Source: Fimbriimonadia bacterium
GTDB taxonomy: Bacteria; Armatimonadota; Fimbriimonadia; Fimbriimonadales; JABRVX01
NCBI GenBank assembly: GCA_039961735.1
Contig: JABRVX010000005.1
Coordinates: forward strand, 20,166-84,165
Reading direction: 5' to 3'
Length of the DNA: 64,000 nucleotides
In this document: piece after piece, positions 26,870 to 34,470 of the stretch
Numbering within the stretch: the first letter of the stretch is position 1
How the letters are laid out: each line of letters opens with the position of its first letter
The notes under the pieces: model-generated
What the model saw: the letters and a program-made list of their open reading frames with translations, nothing else
What the model was told of the DNA's origin: nothing
Databases searched by the model: none
Program-made: the position numbers and the translations under genes

Positions 26870-27931
26870 TCAGAGGGTGCGGGTCACTTTGCTGAGCGCA
26901 CGAGGACGATCTGGGTTGAGCCCGCGGGTCTTCGCCAAGTAGTAGGCGAAAAGTTGCCCGTACACGACATAGGAGATCGGCGCAACCTCGTCGGGGAGCG
27001 AGAAGGGCACGCGGATGGGCACGCGCGCCAGCCGCAGCATCTCCTCATCATCGGAGAACACCATCAGCTCCGCCTTGCGCTCGAGAAGCCTGGCGGCCTG
27101 ATCCCGCACCGCCGGCAGGCTCGGACCGGAGTTGGCCATCAGCAGGCACGGGAAGCCCTGCCGCAACAGCGCCATCGGGCCGTGCATGAAGTCGGCGGCG
27201 GAGTAGGACTTCGCCATCACATAGCTCGTCTCGATGATCTTCAGTGCGGTCTCGAGTGCGGTCGCGTAGTTGTAACCGCGTCCGAGCACCACGCACTCCT
27301 CCATGAAACGGAACCTCTCTGCGACACGCTCGATCTCGGGAGCCGCTTGAAGAGCGGATTCCACGGCTGCTGCCGCGTCCTCGAGTGCCTGCTCTGGCGC
27401 ATCGATTCCCGACAGCGCATGTGCGAAGACGAGTAGCGCACCTAGGGTCGCCGTGTAGGTCTTGGTGGCCGCCACCGAGCGCTCACGGCCTGCGCCCAGA
27501 GGCAGCAGGTGCTCGGCAGCCTGCGCCAATGAACTCTGTTCATCGTTGGTCATCGCCAGGGTCACCGCACCAGCGCGTCGCGCCTCCTCGATGACTGCCG
27601 TTACATCTGGAGCGGCGCCGGACTGGGATATTCCGATTACGAGCGCACCATTCTGACGGAGCCGCGCTCCATACAGCGTGAGAACGCTCGGCGCCGCCAA
27701 TGCAACCGGCAGACCGCAACGGATCTCGAGGAGGTACTTGGCGTAGGTTGCCGCATGGTCCGATGTGCCACGAGCAGCGATCGCCGCGAACGGGCAGTTC
27801 CTAGAAGCCTTCGCGGCCTCGACCGAGCGCTGCCACAGCCTCTCTACCGCGGTACGAAGAACCTGGGGTTGTTGCTTCACCTCGTCCAGCATGTGGCTCA
27901 TTGAGAGCACGGTACCCGGTTCGCGCAGCAT
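26870..27931 (-). CDS. SIS-domain sugar phosphate isomerase/deaminase
   Basis: A 353-residue protein of two SIS domains (about residues 40-170 and 200-330), without the glutamine amidotransferase domain of GlmS. ARGTSDHAATYAKYLLE and GISQSGAAPDV are the sugar-phosphate-binding loops seen in GlmS C-termini and in NagB-II type glucosamine-6-phosphate deaminases. The C-terminal DRPRALSKVTRTL matches the family's PRxLxKVTxT end. Likely reaction: interconversion or deamination of an amino sugar phosphate, fitting glmU 2 kb away. ATG 27901 (MSHML) is an alternative start and better matches the family N-terminus. Confidence 0.8.
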   Translation of the reverse strand: MLREPGTVLSMSHMLDEVKQQPQVLRTAVERLWQRSVEAAKASRNCPFAAIAARGTSDHAATYAKYLLEIRCGLPVALAAPSVLTLYGARLRQNGALVIGISQSGAAPDVTAVIEEARRAGAVTLAMTNDEQSSLAQAAEHLLPLGAGRERSVAATKTYTATLGALLVFAHALSGIDAPEQALEDAAAAVESALQAAPEIERVAERFRFMEECVVLGRGYNYATALETALKIIETSYVMAKSYSAADFMHGPMALLRQGFPCLLMANSGPSLPAVRDQAARLLERKAELMVFSDDEEMLRLARVPIRVPFSLPDEVAPISYVVYGQLFAYYLAKTRGLNPDRPRALSKVTRTL

Positions 27932-28030
27932 TGCGCACAGAGGCGATCCCCCCAGGGATTGGCACGGTTTTCCCAGTTTTTTGACCGCTCCTGTACCATT
28001 TCAGGGCAACCTGGTGTAGAATAAGCATAA

Positions 28031-28163
28031 GCCGTCCGGTCGGTGTAGTGTCGTCCGGAGGATACGGCAGCCGCGCAGCCTTTGTAAGTCGCGGTCATGA
28101 GCTAGCTCTGACTTCGTTGTTTTGGCCGCAACCTGGGAGACTGGGGACATTGCCCCATGTCTC
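28031..28163 (+). promoter_or_regulatory. Structured leader upstream of PEP-CTERM gene
   Basis: Within the 346-base gap before the PEP-CTERM gene several stems line up: GCCGT/ACGGC (28031-28035/28064-28068), CCGCG/CGCGG (28071-28075/28090-28094), the palindrome GAGCTAGCTC (28099-28108) and a ten-pair hairpin GAGACTGGGG/CCCCA-T-GTCTC (28137-28163) with a one-base bulge, followed by a T-rich stretch. The last hairpin could be an attenuator or terminator. A possible -10 TAGAAT lies near 28017. No known riboswitch class was recognised. Confidence 0.45.
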
Positions 28164-28277
28164 TAATTTGCTTTTAATAGTCTGGTCCAGCGCGAATAGT
28201 TTGAAGGAGAGTTTTCGACGGCTTCTGAGTTTCATGCCGCACTCTCGGAACTATCGCGAACATCAAGGAGGTACGCG

Positions 28278-28952
28278 ATGGCCGTGTCCGTGAGAAGGTT
28301 ATTCTGGGGAATGATCGTTACGGTCACCCTGTCCGGGCTTGCAGTCCAGGCGGGTGCCGTGTCGTATGTAGACCCCGATGTTTTAGACCCCAACGTCACC
28401 ATTCTGTACCAGGGTTCCGTGCTTCTCGACCCGGTGCCGGGCGTCTCCCTGGGGGATGTCTATATTGACTACTGGGCTTTCACCCATGCGGGGGACCCGG
28501 GCTATTTCTATTCGTACAGGATTCGAAACGTGTCCGGCAGCAGCATCACCGGTGCGCCTTCCGCGATTACGTATCTCGGTTTGACCGACATCTCGCCGTT
28601 CGTCAATCTAGGCAACGGCGGCGGCAAGGGCGGGGGAACCACGTACATCCCGTGGTTTTTTATCGGCGATGAGGCAGCTGGCGATGCCGAGTGGGCTGGG
28701 AGCGTCGGAAGCGCCGTCCGTGTCGGAAGTGCGTCACCCGACGTCGGCGATACCGCACAGATGTTCCAGATCCATAGCCTGTACGAGCCCGATGCGGGGA
28801 TCCTCTGGGTCGCGACGGCGTCTGGAGGCGGGTACTCGGGTCAGAACGTCGGTGTGTACGTTCCTGGTCTCGTACCTGAGCCTGCAACGCTCGCTACCAT
28901 CGGTTTCGGCTTGGTCGGGCTTCGCATGCTCCGAGGGCGACGCAACCGCTAG
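28278..28952 (+). CDS. PEP-CTERM sorting-domain protein
   Basis: A 224-residue exported protein. It has a signal peptide (RRLFWGMIVTVTLSGLAVQA), a beta-rich body with Gly-rich loops (LGNGGGKGGGT), and a C-terminal PEP-CTERM tail: the motif VPEPATL, a hydrophobic helix and an Arg-rich end (RGRRNR). In other bacteria exosortase recognises this tail and anchors or releases the protein at the cell surface, often with exopolysaccharide. No exosortase gene is in this window. A perfect AAGGAGGT ribosome site precedes ATG 28278. It is monocistronic between a structured leader and a terminator. Confidence 0.85.
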   Translation: MAVSVRRLFWGMIVTVTLSGLAVQAGAVSYVDPDVLDPNVTILYQGSVLLDPVPGVSLGDVYIDYWAFTHAGDPGYFYSYRIRNVSGSSITGAPSAITYLGLTDISPFVNLGNGGGKGGGTTYIPWFFIGDEAAGDAEWAGSVGSAVRVGSASPDVGDTAQMFQIHSLYEPDAGILWVATASGGGYSGQNVGVYVPGLVPEPATLATIGFGLVGLRMLRGRRNR

Positions 28953-28979
28953 CCCATCGGCAAACGCGCCGAGAGTTCC

Positions 28980-29015
28980 GGGGAGCCGCACGGTGCGGCT
29001 TCCCGTTTCCATTTT
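28980..29015 (+). terminator. Rho-independent terminator after PEP-CTERM gene
   Basis: Stem GGGGAGCCGCAC (28980-28991) and GTGCGGCTTCCC (28993-29004), 12 pairs with one G-U, then GTTTCCATTTT. It lies 28 bases after the stop codon and before the tRNA promoter. Confidence 0.75.
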
Positions 29016-29041
29016 GGCGAGTGGAGTGACTCCCGCAACGG

Positions 29042-29047
29042 TATAAT
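29042..29047 (+). promoter_or_regulatory. -10 box of tRNA-Gln promoter
   Basis: A perfect TATAAT at 29042-29047, 11 bases before the mature tRNA 5' end. No good -35 is present at the standard distance. Confidence 0.5.
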
Positions 29048-29058
29048 CCAAGCCGCAC

Positions 29059-29132
29059 TGGCGGGTCGTCTAAGGGCAGGACAGCAGATTTTGGTTCTGC
29101 TTGTGGAGGTTCGAATCCTCCCCCGCCAGCCA
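29059..29132 (+). tRNA. tRNA-Gln (anticodon TTG)
   Basis: A 74-base cloverleaf including an encoded CCA. The acceptor stem is TGGCGGG (29059-29065) with CCCGCCA (29122-29128), then discriminator G and CCA at 29130-29132. The anticodon stem is GCAGA/TCTGC around the loop TTTTGGT, giving anticodon TTG for glutamine CAA codons. The T arm GGAGG-TTCGAAT-CCTCC is intact. It lies 26 bases before glmU and may share its transcript. Confidence 0.95.
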
Positions 29133-29158
29133 CCGCTACTGTAAGGAGCCACACGGTC

Positions 29159-30532
29159 TTGACGCTGTCCGGAGTGATTCTCGCCGCAGGTAAGGGTACG
29201 CGCATGGTGTCCGAACTACCCAAAGCCCTCCACCCCGTCTGCGGCATCCCTCTGACCGAGCACTGCGTGCGCGCAATGCGCGCCGCCGGGGTCCCTCGCC
29301 CCATCGTCGTGGTCGGACACGGGGCAGAGCGAGTGCAGGAGGTGCTCGGCTCGCACAACGACTACGCAACGCAGAGCGAACAACTGGGCACAGGGCATGC
29401 GCTGATGCAAGCGCTTCCCGCGCTGCGCAACCAGGGTGCCACGCGCGCGCTGATGATGCCCGGGGACGCGCCCCTTATCACCGCCGAGATGCTGACGTCG
29501 CTGCTGAGGACGCATGAGGAGACGGAGGCCCAGATCACCTTCGCTGTATGCCAGTATGACGACCCGACGGGCTACGGGCGCGTGCTACGGAACGAGGACG
29601 GCGAACCGGTGGGCATCGTCGAAGAGCGCGACTGCACTCCCGAACAGCGCCTCATCAAGGAGGTCTGCACCTCGCTCTATTGCTTCGAGGTGGCCTTGCT
29701 GGCCGACCTGCTGCCGAAGCTGCGAGCCGACAACGCTCAGAAGGAGTACTACCTTACGGACATAATCGGCCTCGCAGCAGCGGCCGGGTACCGCGTGGCC
29801 ACCTGGACGACCCCGGACCCAACGCTGTTGATGGGTGTGAACGACCGCTGGCAACTCAGCCAAGCCGCCGAGGTCCTGCGAATGCGCAAGCTAAGGGAGT
29901 TGGCGAAGAACGGCGTAACTCTCACCGACCCGAAGAACTGCTACGTGGACATGGACGTGGAGATTGGCCAGGATACGGTCGTGGAGCCAGGATGCTGCCT
30001 GAAGGGGGAGACCCGCATCGGGCGCAACTGCACGATCGGCCCCGGTACGCGAATCGTGGACGGCGTCGTCGAGAATGGAACCACCGTGTTGAGCAGCAAC
30101 GTGGTGGAGAGCGAGATCGGGTCGGGCACGCGGGTCGGCCCGTTCGCTCACCTGCGCCCGGGAACGAAGGTCGGGAGCAAGTGCTCGATAGGGGATTTCG
30201 TCGAGCTGAAGAACTCCCAGATAGGGGACGAGGTGAGCATAGGGCACCTTGCGTACGTCGGAGATGCGACCGTCGGCTCGGGTACCAACATCGGAGCGGG
30301 GACCATCACCTGCAACTACGATGGAAAGCGAAAGCACCGGACGGTGATCGGCAAAGGCGTGTTCATCGGGTCGAACAACACGCTCGTTGCACCGGTGCAG
30401 ATCGGAGACGGGGCCTTTACGGCGGCAGGTTCCACGATCACCGAGGACGTCGAACCGGACGCACTTGCTGTGGCCAGAGCGCGGCAAGTGAACAAAGAGG
30501 AGTGGGCACGGAAATGGCGGAGCACGCAATAG
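29159..30532 (+). CDS. glmU: Bifunctional UDP-N-acetylglucosamine pyrophosphorylase / glucosamine-1-phosphate acetyltransferase
   Basis: A 457-residue cytoplasmic enzyme making UDP-GlcNAc for cell wall and envelope. The N-terminal half is the uridyltransferase, with LAAGKGTRM near residue 9 and Lys in ELPKALHPV. The C-terminal half is the left-handed beta-helix acetyltransferase of hexapeptide repeats (IGRNCTIGPGTRIVDG, VGSGTNIGAGTITCN), with the catalytic His region YDGKRKHRT. The length matches the family (~450). The start is TTG 29159, with AAGGAG about ten bases upstream. It overlaps prs by 19 bases. Confidence 0.95.
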   Translation: MTLSGVILAAGKGTRMVSELPKALHPVCGIPLTEHCVRAMRAAGVPRPIVVVGHGAERVQEVLGSHNDYATQSEQLGTGHALMQALPALRNQGATRALMMPGDAPLITAEMLTSLLRTHEETEAQITFAVCQYDDPTGYGRVLRNEDGEPVGIVEERDCTPEQRLIKEVCTSLYCFEVALLADLLPKLRADNAQKEYYLTDIIGLAAAAGYRVATWTTPDPTLLMGVNDRWQLSQAAEVLRMRKLRELAKNGVTLTDPKNCYVDMDVEIGQDTVVEPGCCLKGETRIGRNCTIGPGTRIVDGVVENGTTVLSSNVVESEIGSGTRVGPFAHLRPGTKVGSKCSIGDFVELKNSQIGDEVSIGHLAYVGDATVGSGTNIGAGTITCNYDGKRKHRTVIGKGVFIGSNNTLVAPVQIGDGAFTAAGSTITEDVEPDALAVARARQVNKEEWARKWRSTQ

Positions 30533-31521
30533 ACAAGGCACAAGCAGCAATCCACATGGACATCGGCGAACCGACCGGAATGAAGCTGTTCACCGGCAAT
30601 GCCAACCCGGAGCTGTCGGAGCGCATCGCCGAGTCGCTGGGAACCACGCTGGGGCAGATCCGGTGCTCACGCTTCTCGGACGGTGAGATTCGCGTGCAGA
30701 TCGAGGAGAGCACGCGCGGCGATGACGTGTTCATCATCCAGCCCACCTGCGCGCCGGTGAACGATAACCTCATGGAGCTGCTGATCATGCTGGATGCGTT
30801 CCGGCGTGCTTCTGCTCGGCGCATCTCGGTGGTCATGCCCTACTACGGCTATGCTCGGCAGGACAAGAAGGTCAAGCCGCGCGAGCCGGTGAGCGCGCGC
30901 CTGGTAGCCAATCTGATTACGCAGGCCGGCGCGGATCGGATCATGTGCGTGGACCTGCATGCGGACCAGATCCAGGGCTTCTTCGACCTGCCCGTGGACC
31001 ACCTGTACGCAGGACCGCTCATCGGGCAGTACCTGATCGAGCACGAGATGCACCTGAGGGATACGGTGGTGGTCTCGCCCGACGTGGCCGGCGTGCCGCG
31101 GGCGAGACGCCTGGCGGAGCAGCTCGGCGCGCCCATCGCCATCATCGCCAAGCGCCGACCCGAGCCGAACAAGGTGGACATCATGGAGATCATCGGCGAG
31201 GTGGAAGGCAAGACCTGCATCATGATTGACGACATGATAGACACGGCGGGCTCCATCGTGCAAGGCGCCGACGCGCTGTTCCATCGAGGCGCGGTGGACG
31301 TGGTGGCGTGCTGCACGCACGGCGTGTTGTCGGGAGACGCGCCGAAACGACTGGAGTCTTCGGGCATCTCGCTGGTGGTGTGTACGGATACGGTGCCGAT
31401 CGACCGAACGAAGCGCTTCTCGAAGCTGACGGTGCTGCCCGCGGCTCCGCTCCTCGCCGAAGCCATCCGCCGCGTCCATCTCGACATGTCCGTCAGCAGC
31501 CTCTTTGACCGGTGGGGGTAG
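30514..31521 (+). CDS. prs: Ribose-phosphate pyrophosphokinase
   Basis: A 335-residue cytoplasmic enzyme that makes PRPP from ribose-5-phosphate and ATP for nucleotide, His and Trp synthesis. It shows the SRFSDGEIRVQIEES loop, DLHADQIQGFFDLPVDHLYA, RRPEPNKVDI and the PRPP-binding loop IDDMIDTAGS. ATG 30514 sits in the last codons of glmU with GAGGAG upstream; ATG 30556 or 30580 would also fit and give a length nearer the usual ~315. The glmU-prs order is common in Gram-positive and related bacteria and links amino sugar and nucleotide supply. Confidence 0.95.
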   Translation: MAEHAIDKAQAAIHMDIGEPTGMKLFTGNANPELSERIAESLGTTLGQIRCSRFSDGEIRVQIEESTRGDDVFIIQPTCAPVNDNLMELLIMLDAFRRASARRISVVMPYYGYARQDKKVKPREPVSARLVANLITQAGADRIMCVDLHADQIQGFFDLPVDHLYAGPLIGQYLIEHEMHLRDTVVVSPDVAGVPRARRLAEQLGAPIAIIAKRRPEPNKVDIMEIIGEVEGKTCIMIDDMIDTAGSIVQGADALFHRGAVDVVACCTHGVLSGDAPKRLESSGISLVVCTDTVPIDRTKRFSKLTVLPAAPLLAEAIRRVHLDMSVSSLFDRWG

Positions 31522-32237
31522 GACCGGGTTGAGCGACGGTTCTATGCCCCGACCCTCCGGCAGATATCCCTCACCACTCGCAGAGGGTGGGCAGTGGTGA
31601 GGGATAGAGACACTTGGAGAACAAGAGAGGAGGCCGGAGTTGTGGATGCCCTCGGGCAGCCGGCATGAGCCAAAGACGGCACCTCTGGGGTGCCGTCTCG
31701 TGACGATCCATGCCCTGCCTTGCCGCGATTGGGGCCTAGCCGGGAGCCCCTCCTCTACTGTTTTTGCCTCCGGAGGATACTGCGGTCGCCGTCGTCATCG
31801 GCGCCGGCCTACTGCGGAGGAGGTGGAAAGAAAACCTTCAAGGTCATCACCTCCAGAGTCATATACGGAGCGAGCGGACGGTGGGTTGCAGATCCCTTCA
31901 GTCGCAGTAGCCGGAGGCTCGTGCCTCGTAACTGACCCATCTTCTGCGGGCGGTGAGGAATAGAGGGGCCACCTCAACGGACAAGTCTTGCCAGTAGAGG
32001 CGCACTTGCAGCGTGAGGATGGCGGAGCCACGGCATCGCCAGAACATGCCCTGGCGCGCTCGTTGGACTTCCCCCTGGGTGTTTGTAGAGGGCGGCAGAC
32101 GAAGGCGGCATCGGCTAGGAACACGACAGTGCCGACGCAAGGGTCAGGACATCAGAACGTGGAGGTGAGAAGTGCAAAAGCCCCACCGCCGCACGCGGTG
32201 AGGGCAGGGGTATGGAGTCGAGACGTACGAGGGGGGG
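31522..32237. other. 716-base gap with two strong hairpins
   Basis: No gene that I can support. It contains a 14-pair inverted repeat with a 14-base loop (31565-31578 with 31593-31606, core ATCCCTCACCACT) and a ten-pair hairpin AGACGGCACC/GGTGCCGTCT (31674-31698). Neither has a T-run. Short reading frames here have no ribosome site or family signal. About 50 bases before the rpmG stop there is also a small CACCGC/GCGGTG stem. Confidence 0.4.
31565..31606. repeat. 14-pair inverted repeat after prs
   Basis: TATCCCTCACCACT (31565-31578) is repeated in complement at 31593-31606. It lies 44 bases after the prs stop and could end the glmU-prs transcript, although no T-run follows. Confidence 0.55.
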
Positions 32238-32405
32238 CTACTTCCCTTCCTTGTACAGCACGTGGCGGCGAACGACCGGATCGTACTTCTTCAGCTCCAG
32301 CTTATCCGGTGTCTTCTGCTTATTCTTCCACGTTGTGTAATAGTGTGGGCTCTCGGTGCTCTTGAGCTTAATGATCACCCGATTGCCCTTTGCCTTGCTT
32401 GCCAT
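32238..32405 (-). CDS. rpmG: 50S ribosomal protein L33
   Basis: A 55-residue ribosomal protein L33. The protein reads [17 protein letters not shown] at its start, with [10 protein letters not shown] and [16 protein letters not shown] later, matching the family along its whole length. It has no Cys, so it is the zinc-free form of L33. A strong AGGAGGTGGGAG ribosome site precedes ATG 32405. It is usually near secE/nusG or rpmB in other genomes; here it stands alone, between the dockerin-like gene and the large gap. Confidence 0.95.
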   Translation of the reverse strand: MASKAKGNRVIIKLKSTESPHYYTTWKNKQKTPDKLELKKYDPVVRRHVLYKEGK

Positions 32406-32490
32406 TCTCCCACCTCCTCACGCCGACATGCTCCCGACGCGCGGTCCATGCGGCACGGGGCCTTAGGATACCCCAGATGGCACGTTGGCC

Positions 32491-33453
32491 CTAGTCTCCG
32501 GCCTTCGAGAAGTTCAGAAGCACCATGTTCAAGTCGCCGAGGTCAACGACGCCGCTTCCGTTCAGGTCTGGGTTCGGGCCGCCGAAGCCGACCAGCACGG
32601 CATTGAGATCGGCGATCGTCACCTGGTTACTGGAATCGGCGTCGCCACCGACCAGCGTCGCGTCCAGGCCAGTAGTGTCACCAGTGAGAGCGAGGGCCGG
32701 CAGCGCCCGCCGCAGGTAATACTGCGAGGAAAACAGGGGCGCGTAAGTCCCTGGGATGAGTGCAACCCGCTTCGACCATTCACCAGACGCATTCATAGAG
32801 AGCGCCACCTCTATTGGCGAGGGGCCAGAGAGCGACAGCGACAGGTCCTTCTCCGTGAGCAAGCCCACATAGCCGCCGAGGGAAGCGGTGCCGCTCAGCG
32901 TCACGAAGCGCTTAGCTGGGCCACCGGTGGCGCTGAACGCGGTGACGTCTACATGGCCCCGATCGATGGTCGGAAGCCAGCAGTTGGGTGATGTGATCGT
33001 TAAGTCGCAATCAACCGTTCCGTCGCCCCAGTCCAGCAACGTGGCGTTCGCCACCCGAAGGTCCATATCCACGACCACGTTCGTCAGAACGACATCCATG
33101 ATGCACTCTACAGGGCCGATCCAGAAACTGGTCCGATAGGAGAACGGCCCGGGCAGCGGCTCGGGGGTGTACACGTGGATATTGTCACCCTCGACGAGCC
33201 CGGAGCAATTGAGGGGAAACACGCCGTCTCCGATTGCCAGCGTCACTTCGACGGGCACGTTGCCTGCCTCGTCCTGTTGGCCGAACAGAAGCGGACCCGT
33301 CTTGGTGTCGCTGTCGGATAGCGGGAAGGGCGACGTTGTGAAGGTGTACGAGATGGTGGCCTCGTAGGCCGTTCCGCTCATATCCCAGTTGGGAACAGCG
33401 AGCGTTGAAAGCGGCAGGAGCAAGAGTCCGAGGATGCAAGGGATGGTCTTCAT
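32491..33453 (-). CDS. Secreted beta-rich protein with C-terminal dockerin-like domain
   Basis: A 320-residue exported protein. It has a signal peptide (KTIPCILGLLLLPLSTLA) and a beta-rich body of unknown fold. The C-terminal ~55 residues have two EF-hand-like calcium loops, GDADSSNQVTIADLN and PDLNGSGVVDLGDLN, as in type I dockerins and related periplasmic modules. Dockerins bind cohesins; no cohesin is evident here, so the domain may have another docking role. The ribosome site AAAGGAGA precedes ATG 33453 and a good promoter overlaps the queG stop. The same module occurs in the large secreted protein at the right end. Confidence 0.7.
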   Translation of the reverse strand: MKTIPCILGLLLLPLSTLAVPNWDMSGTAYEATISYTFTTSPFPLSDSDTKTGPLLFGQQDEAGNVPVEVTLAIGDGVFPLNCSGLVEGDNIHVYTPEPLPGPFSYRTSFWIGPVECIMDVVLTNVVVDMDLRVANATLLDWGDGTVDCDLTITSPNCWLPTIDRGHVDVTAFSATGGPAKRFVTLSGTASLGGYVGLLTEKDLSLSLSGPSPIEVALSMNASGEWSKRVALIPGTYAPLFSSQYYLRRALPALALTGDTTGLDATLVGGDADSSNQVTIADLNAVLVGFGGPNPDLNGSGVVDLGDLNMVLLNFSKAGD

Positions 33454-33489
33454 GGGCAGCGTTCTCCTTTCAACCGATCGAACTCACTG

Positions 33490-33518
33490 AATCTAGCGCA
33501 TATGGTTGCGGGCGTCAA
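33490..33518 (-). promoter_or_regulatory. Promoter of the dockerin-like gene
   Basis: Minus-strand -35 TTGACG (33513-33518) and -10 TAGATT (33490-33495), with a 17-base spacer. The -35 overlaps the queG stop codon at 33515-33517, so the dockerin-like gene has its own promoter although it follows queG on the same strand. Confidence 0.55.
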
Positions 33519-34462
33519 GCCCCTTTTTCGTTTCTGAGTGCGATGTGGGCGTTTCGGACGAGACCTTCGTGCTTGGAGCGCATCAGCGCGGTGCCGGCAT
33601 AGCGGCGGACGAACTCTTCCTCCGTCAGCTCGGCGAGCTCGGTCAGCTTGGGCGATGGGTCCACGGACGCGGACATCTTTGGGTCGGTTGTCCTTGCTCC
33701 GCGCAGCGGGGCGTTTTCGCGCGGATGGTTGAACGGGCACACGTCTTGACACACGTCGCAGCCGAACACCCAGTCCTGCATCAGCGGCTGCAGGTCTTCT
33801 GGGATTGGGCCTCGCTTCTCGATGGTGAGGTAGCTGATGCAGCGGCGGGCATCCACCACGCCTGGGCCGACGATTGCACCGGTCGGACAGGCATCGAGGC
33901 ACAGACGGCAGGTGCCACAACCGCCTTCGGCAGGCCTATCCGGCGGAAGGCTCAACGTGGTGAGAAGGCAGCCGAACAAGAAGTAGGAACCGCGCTGGGT
34001 GTTGATGATGCACGAGTTCTTCCCGAACCACCCGATGCCCGCGAGTGCAGCGTAGTCTCGCTCCATGAGGGGCGCCGAGTCCACACAGATACGAGACTGT
34101 GCCTGGGGCTCGCGTTCGAGCAGCCATGTCGCCACACGACGAAGCTTGGCTCTCAAGACCTTATGGTAATCGCGGCCCCATGCGTAGGCGGCGATGCGAC
34201 CCAGTCCGGGCCGGGCGGGGTGCGGGCCTCGAGCATAGTTCATGGCAGCGACCACGATGCTCCGGACCCCCGGGAGCAGGCTCTCGGGATGCGCCCGAAG
34301 GTGCTTCTGGCGCTGCATGTACTCCATCGCGCCGTGCATGCCGGCCGCCAGCCACTCGAGATAGGTGGAGTAGTGCGGCGGCGGCGTTGCGGGCGCGATC
34401 CCGGCCAGGTCGAAGCCTTCGGCCAGTACGCGCGCCTTCAGTGCCGCCGCCAGTTCGTGCAA
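33515..34462 (-). CDS. queG: Epoxyqueuosine reductase
   Basis: A 315-residue cobalamin- and iron-sulfur-dependent enzyme that reduces epoxyqueuosine to queuosine at tRNA position 34. Two [4Fe-4S] cluster motifs are seen, CGTCRLCLDACP (near residue 182) and CDVCQDVCPFN (near 236). The cobalamin-domain motifs RIAAYAWGRDYHKVL and GIGWFGKNSCIIN are present, with the catalytic Asp in VDSAPLMERD. It is shorter than E. coli QueG (~379), lacking the C-terminal helical repeats, as in many bacteria. It starts eight bases after ppdK and is the last gene of that run. Confidence 0.95.
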   Translation of the reverse strand: MHELAAALKARVLAEGFDLAGIAPATPPPHYSTYLEWLAAGMHGAMEYMQRQKHLRAHPESLLPGVRSIVVAAMNYARGPHPARPGLGRIAAYAWGRDYHKVLRAKLRRVATWLLEREPQAQSRICVDSAPLMERDYAALAGIGWFGKNSCIINTQRGSYFLFGCLLTTLSLPPDRPAEGGCGTCRLCLDACPTGAIVGPGVVDARRCISYLTIEKRGPIPEDLQPLMQDWVFGCDVCQDVCPFNHPRENAPLRGARTTDPKMSASVDPSPKLTELAELTEEEFVRRYAGTALMRSKHEGLVRNAHIALRNEKGA

Positions 34463-34470
34463 CGCGCCGT

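Noticed and set aside
27993..28050. c-di-GMP-I (GEMM) riboswitch before the PEP-CTERM gene
   Set aside because: CAGGGCAA is present but the other conserved GEMM blocks and the second stem are missing.
29680..30513. Long open frame that would extend prs by ~280 residues
   Set aside because: It lies inside glmU in another frame, has an Arg- and Gly-rich composition typical of a high-GC shadow, and prs family similarity begins only after 30514.
31770..31815. Tail resembling a PEP-CTERM or LPxTG-like end (VAVVIGAGLLRRRW)
   Set aside because: The frame is short, begins after a nearby stop, has no ribosome site and continues with no matching features; probably chance.
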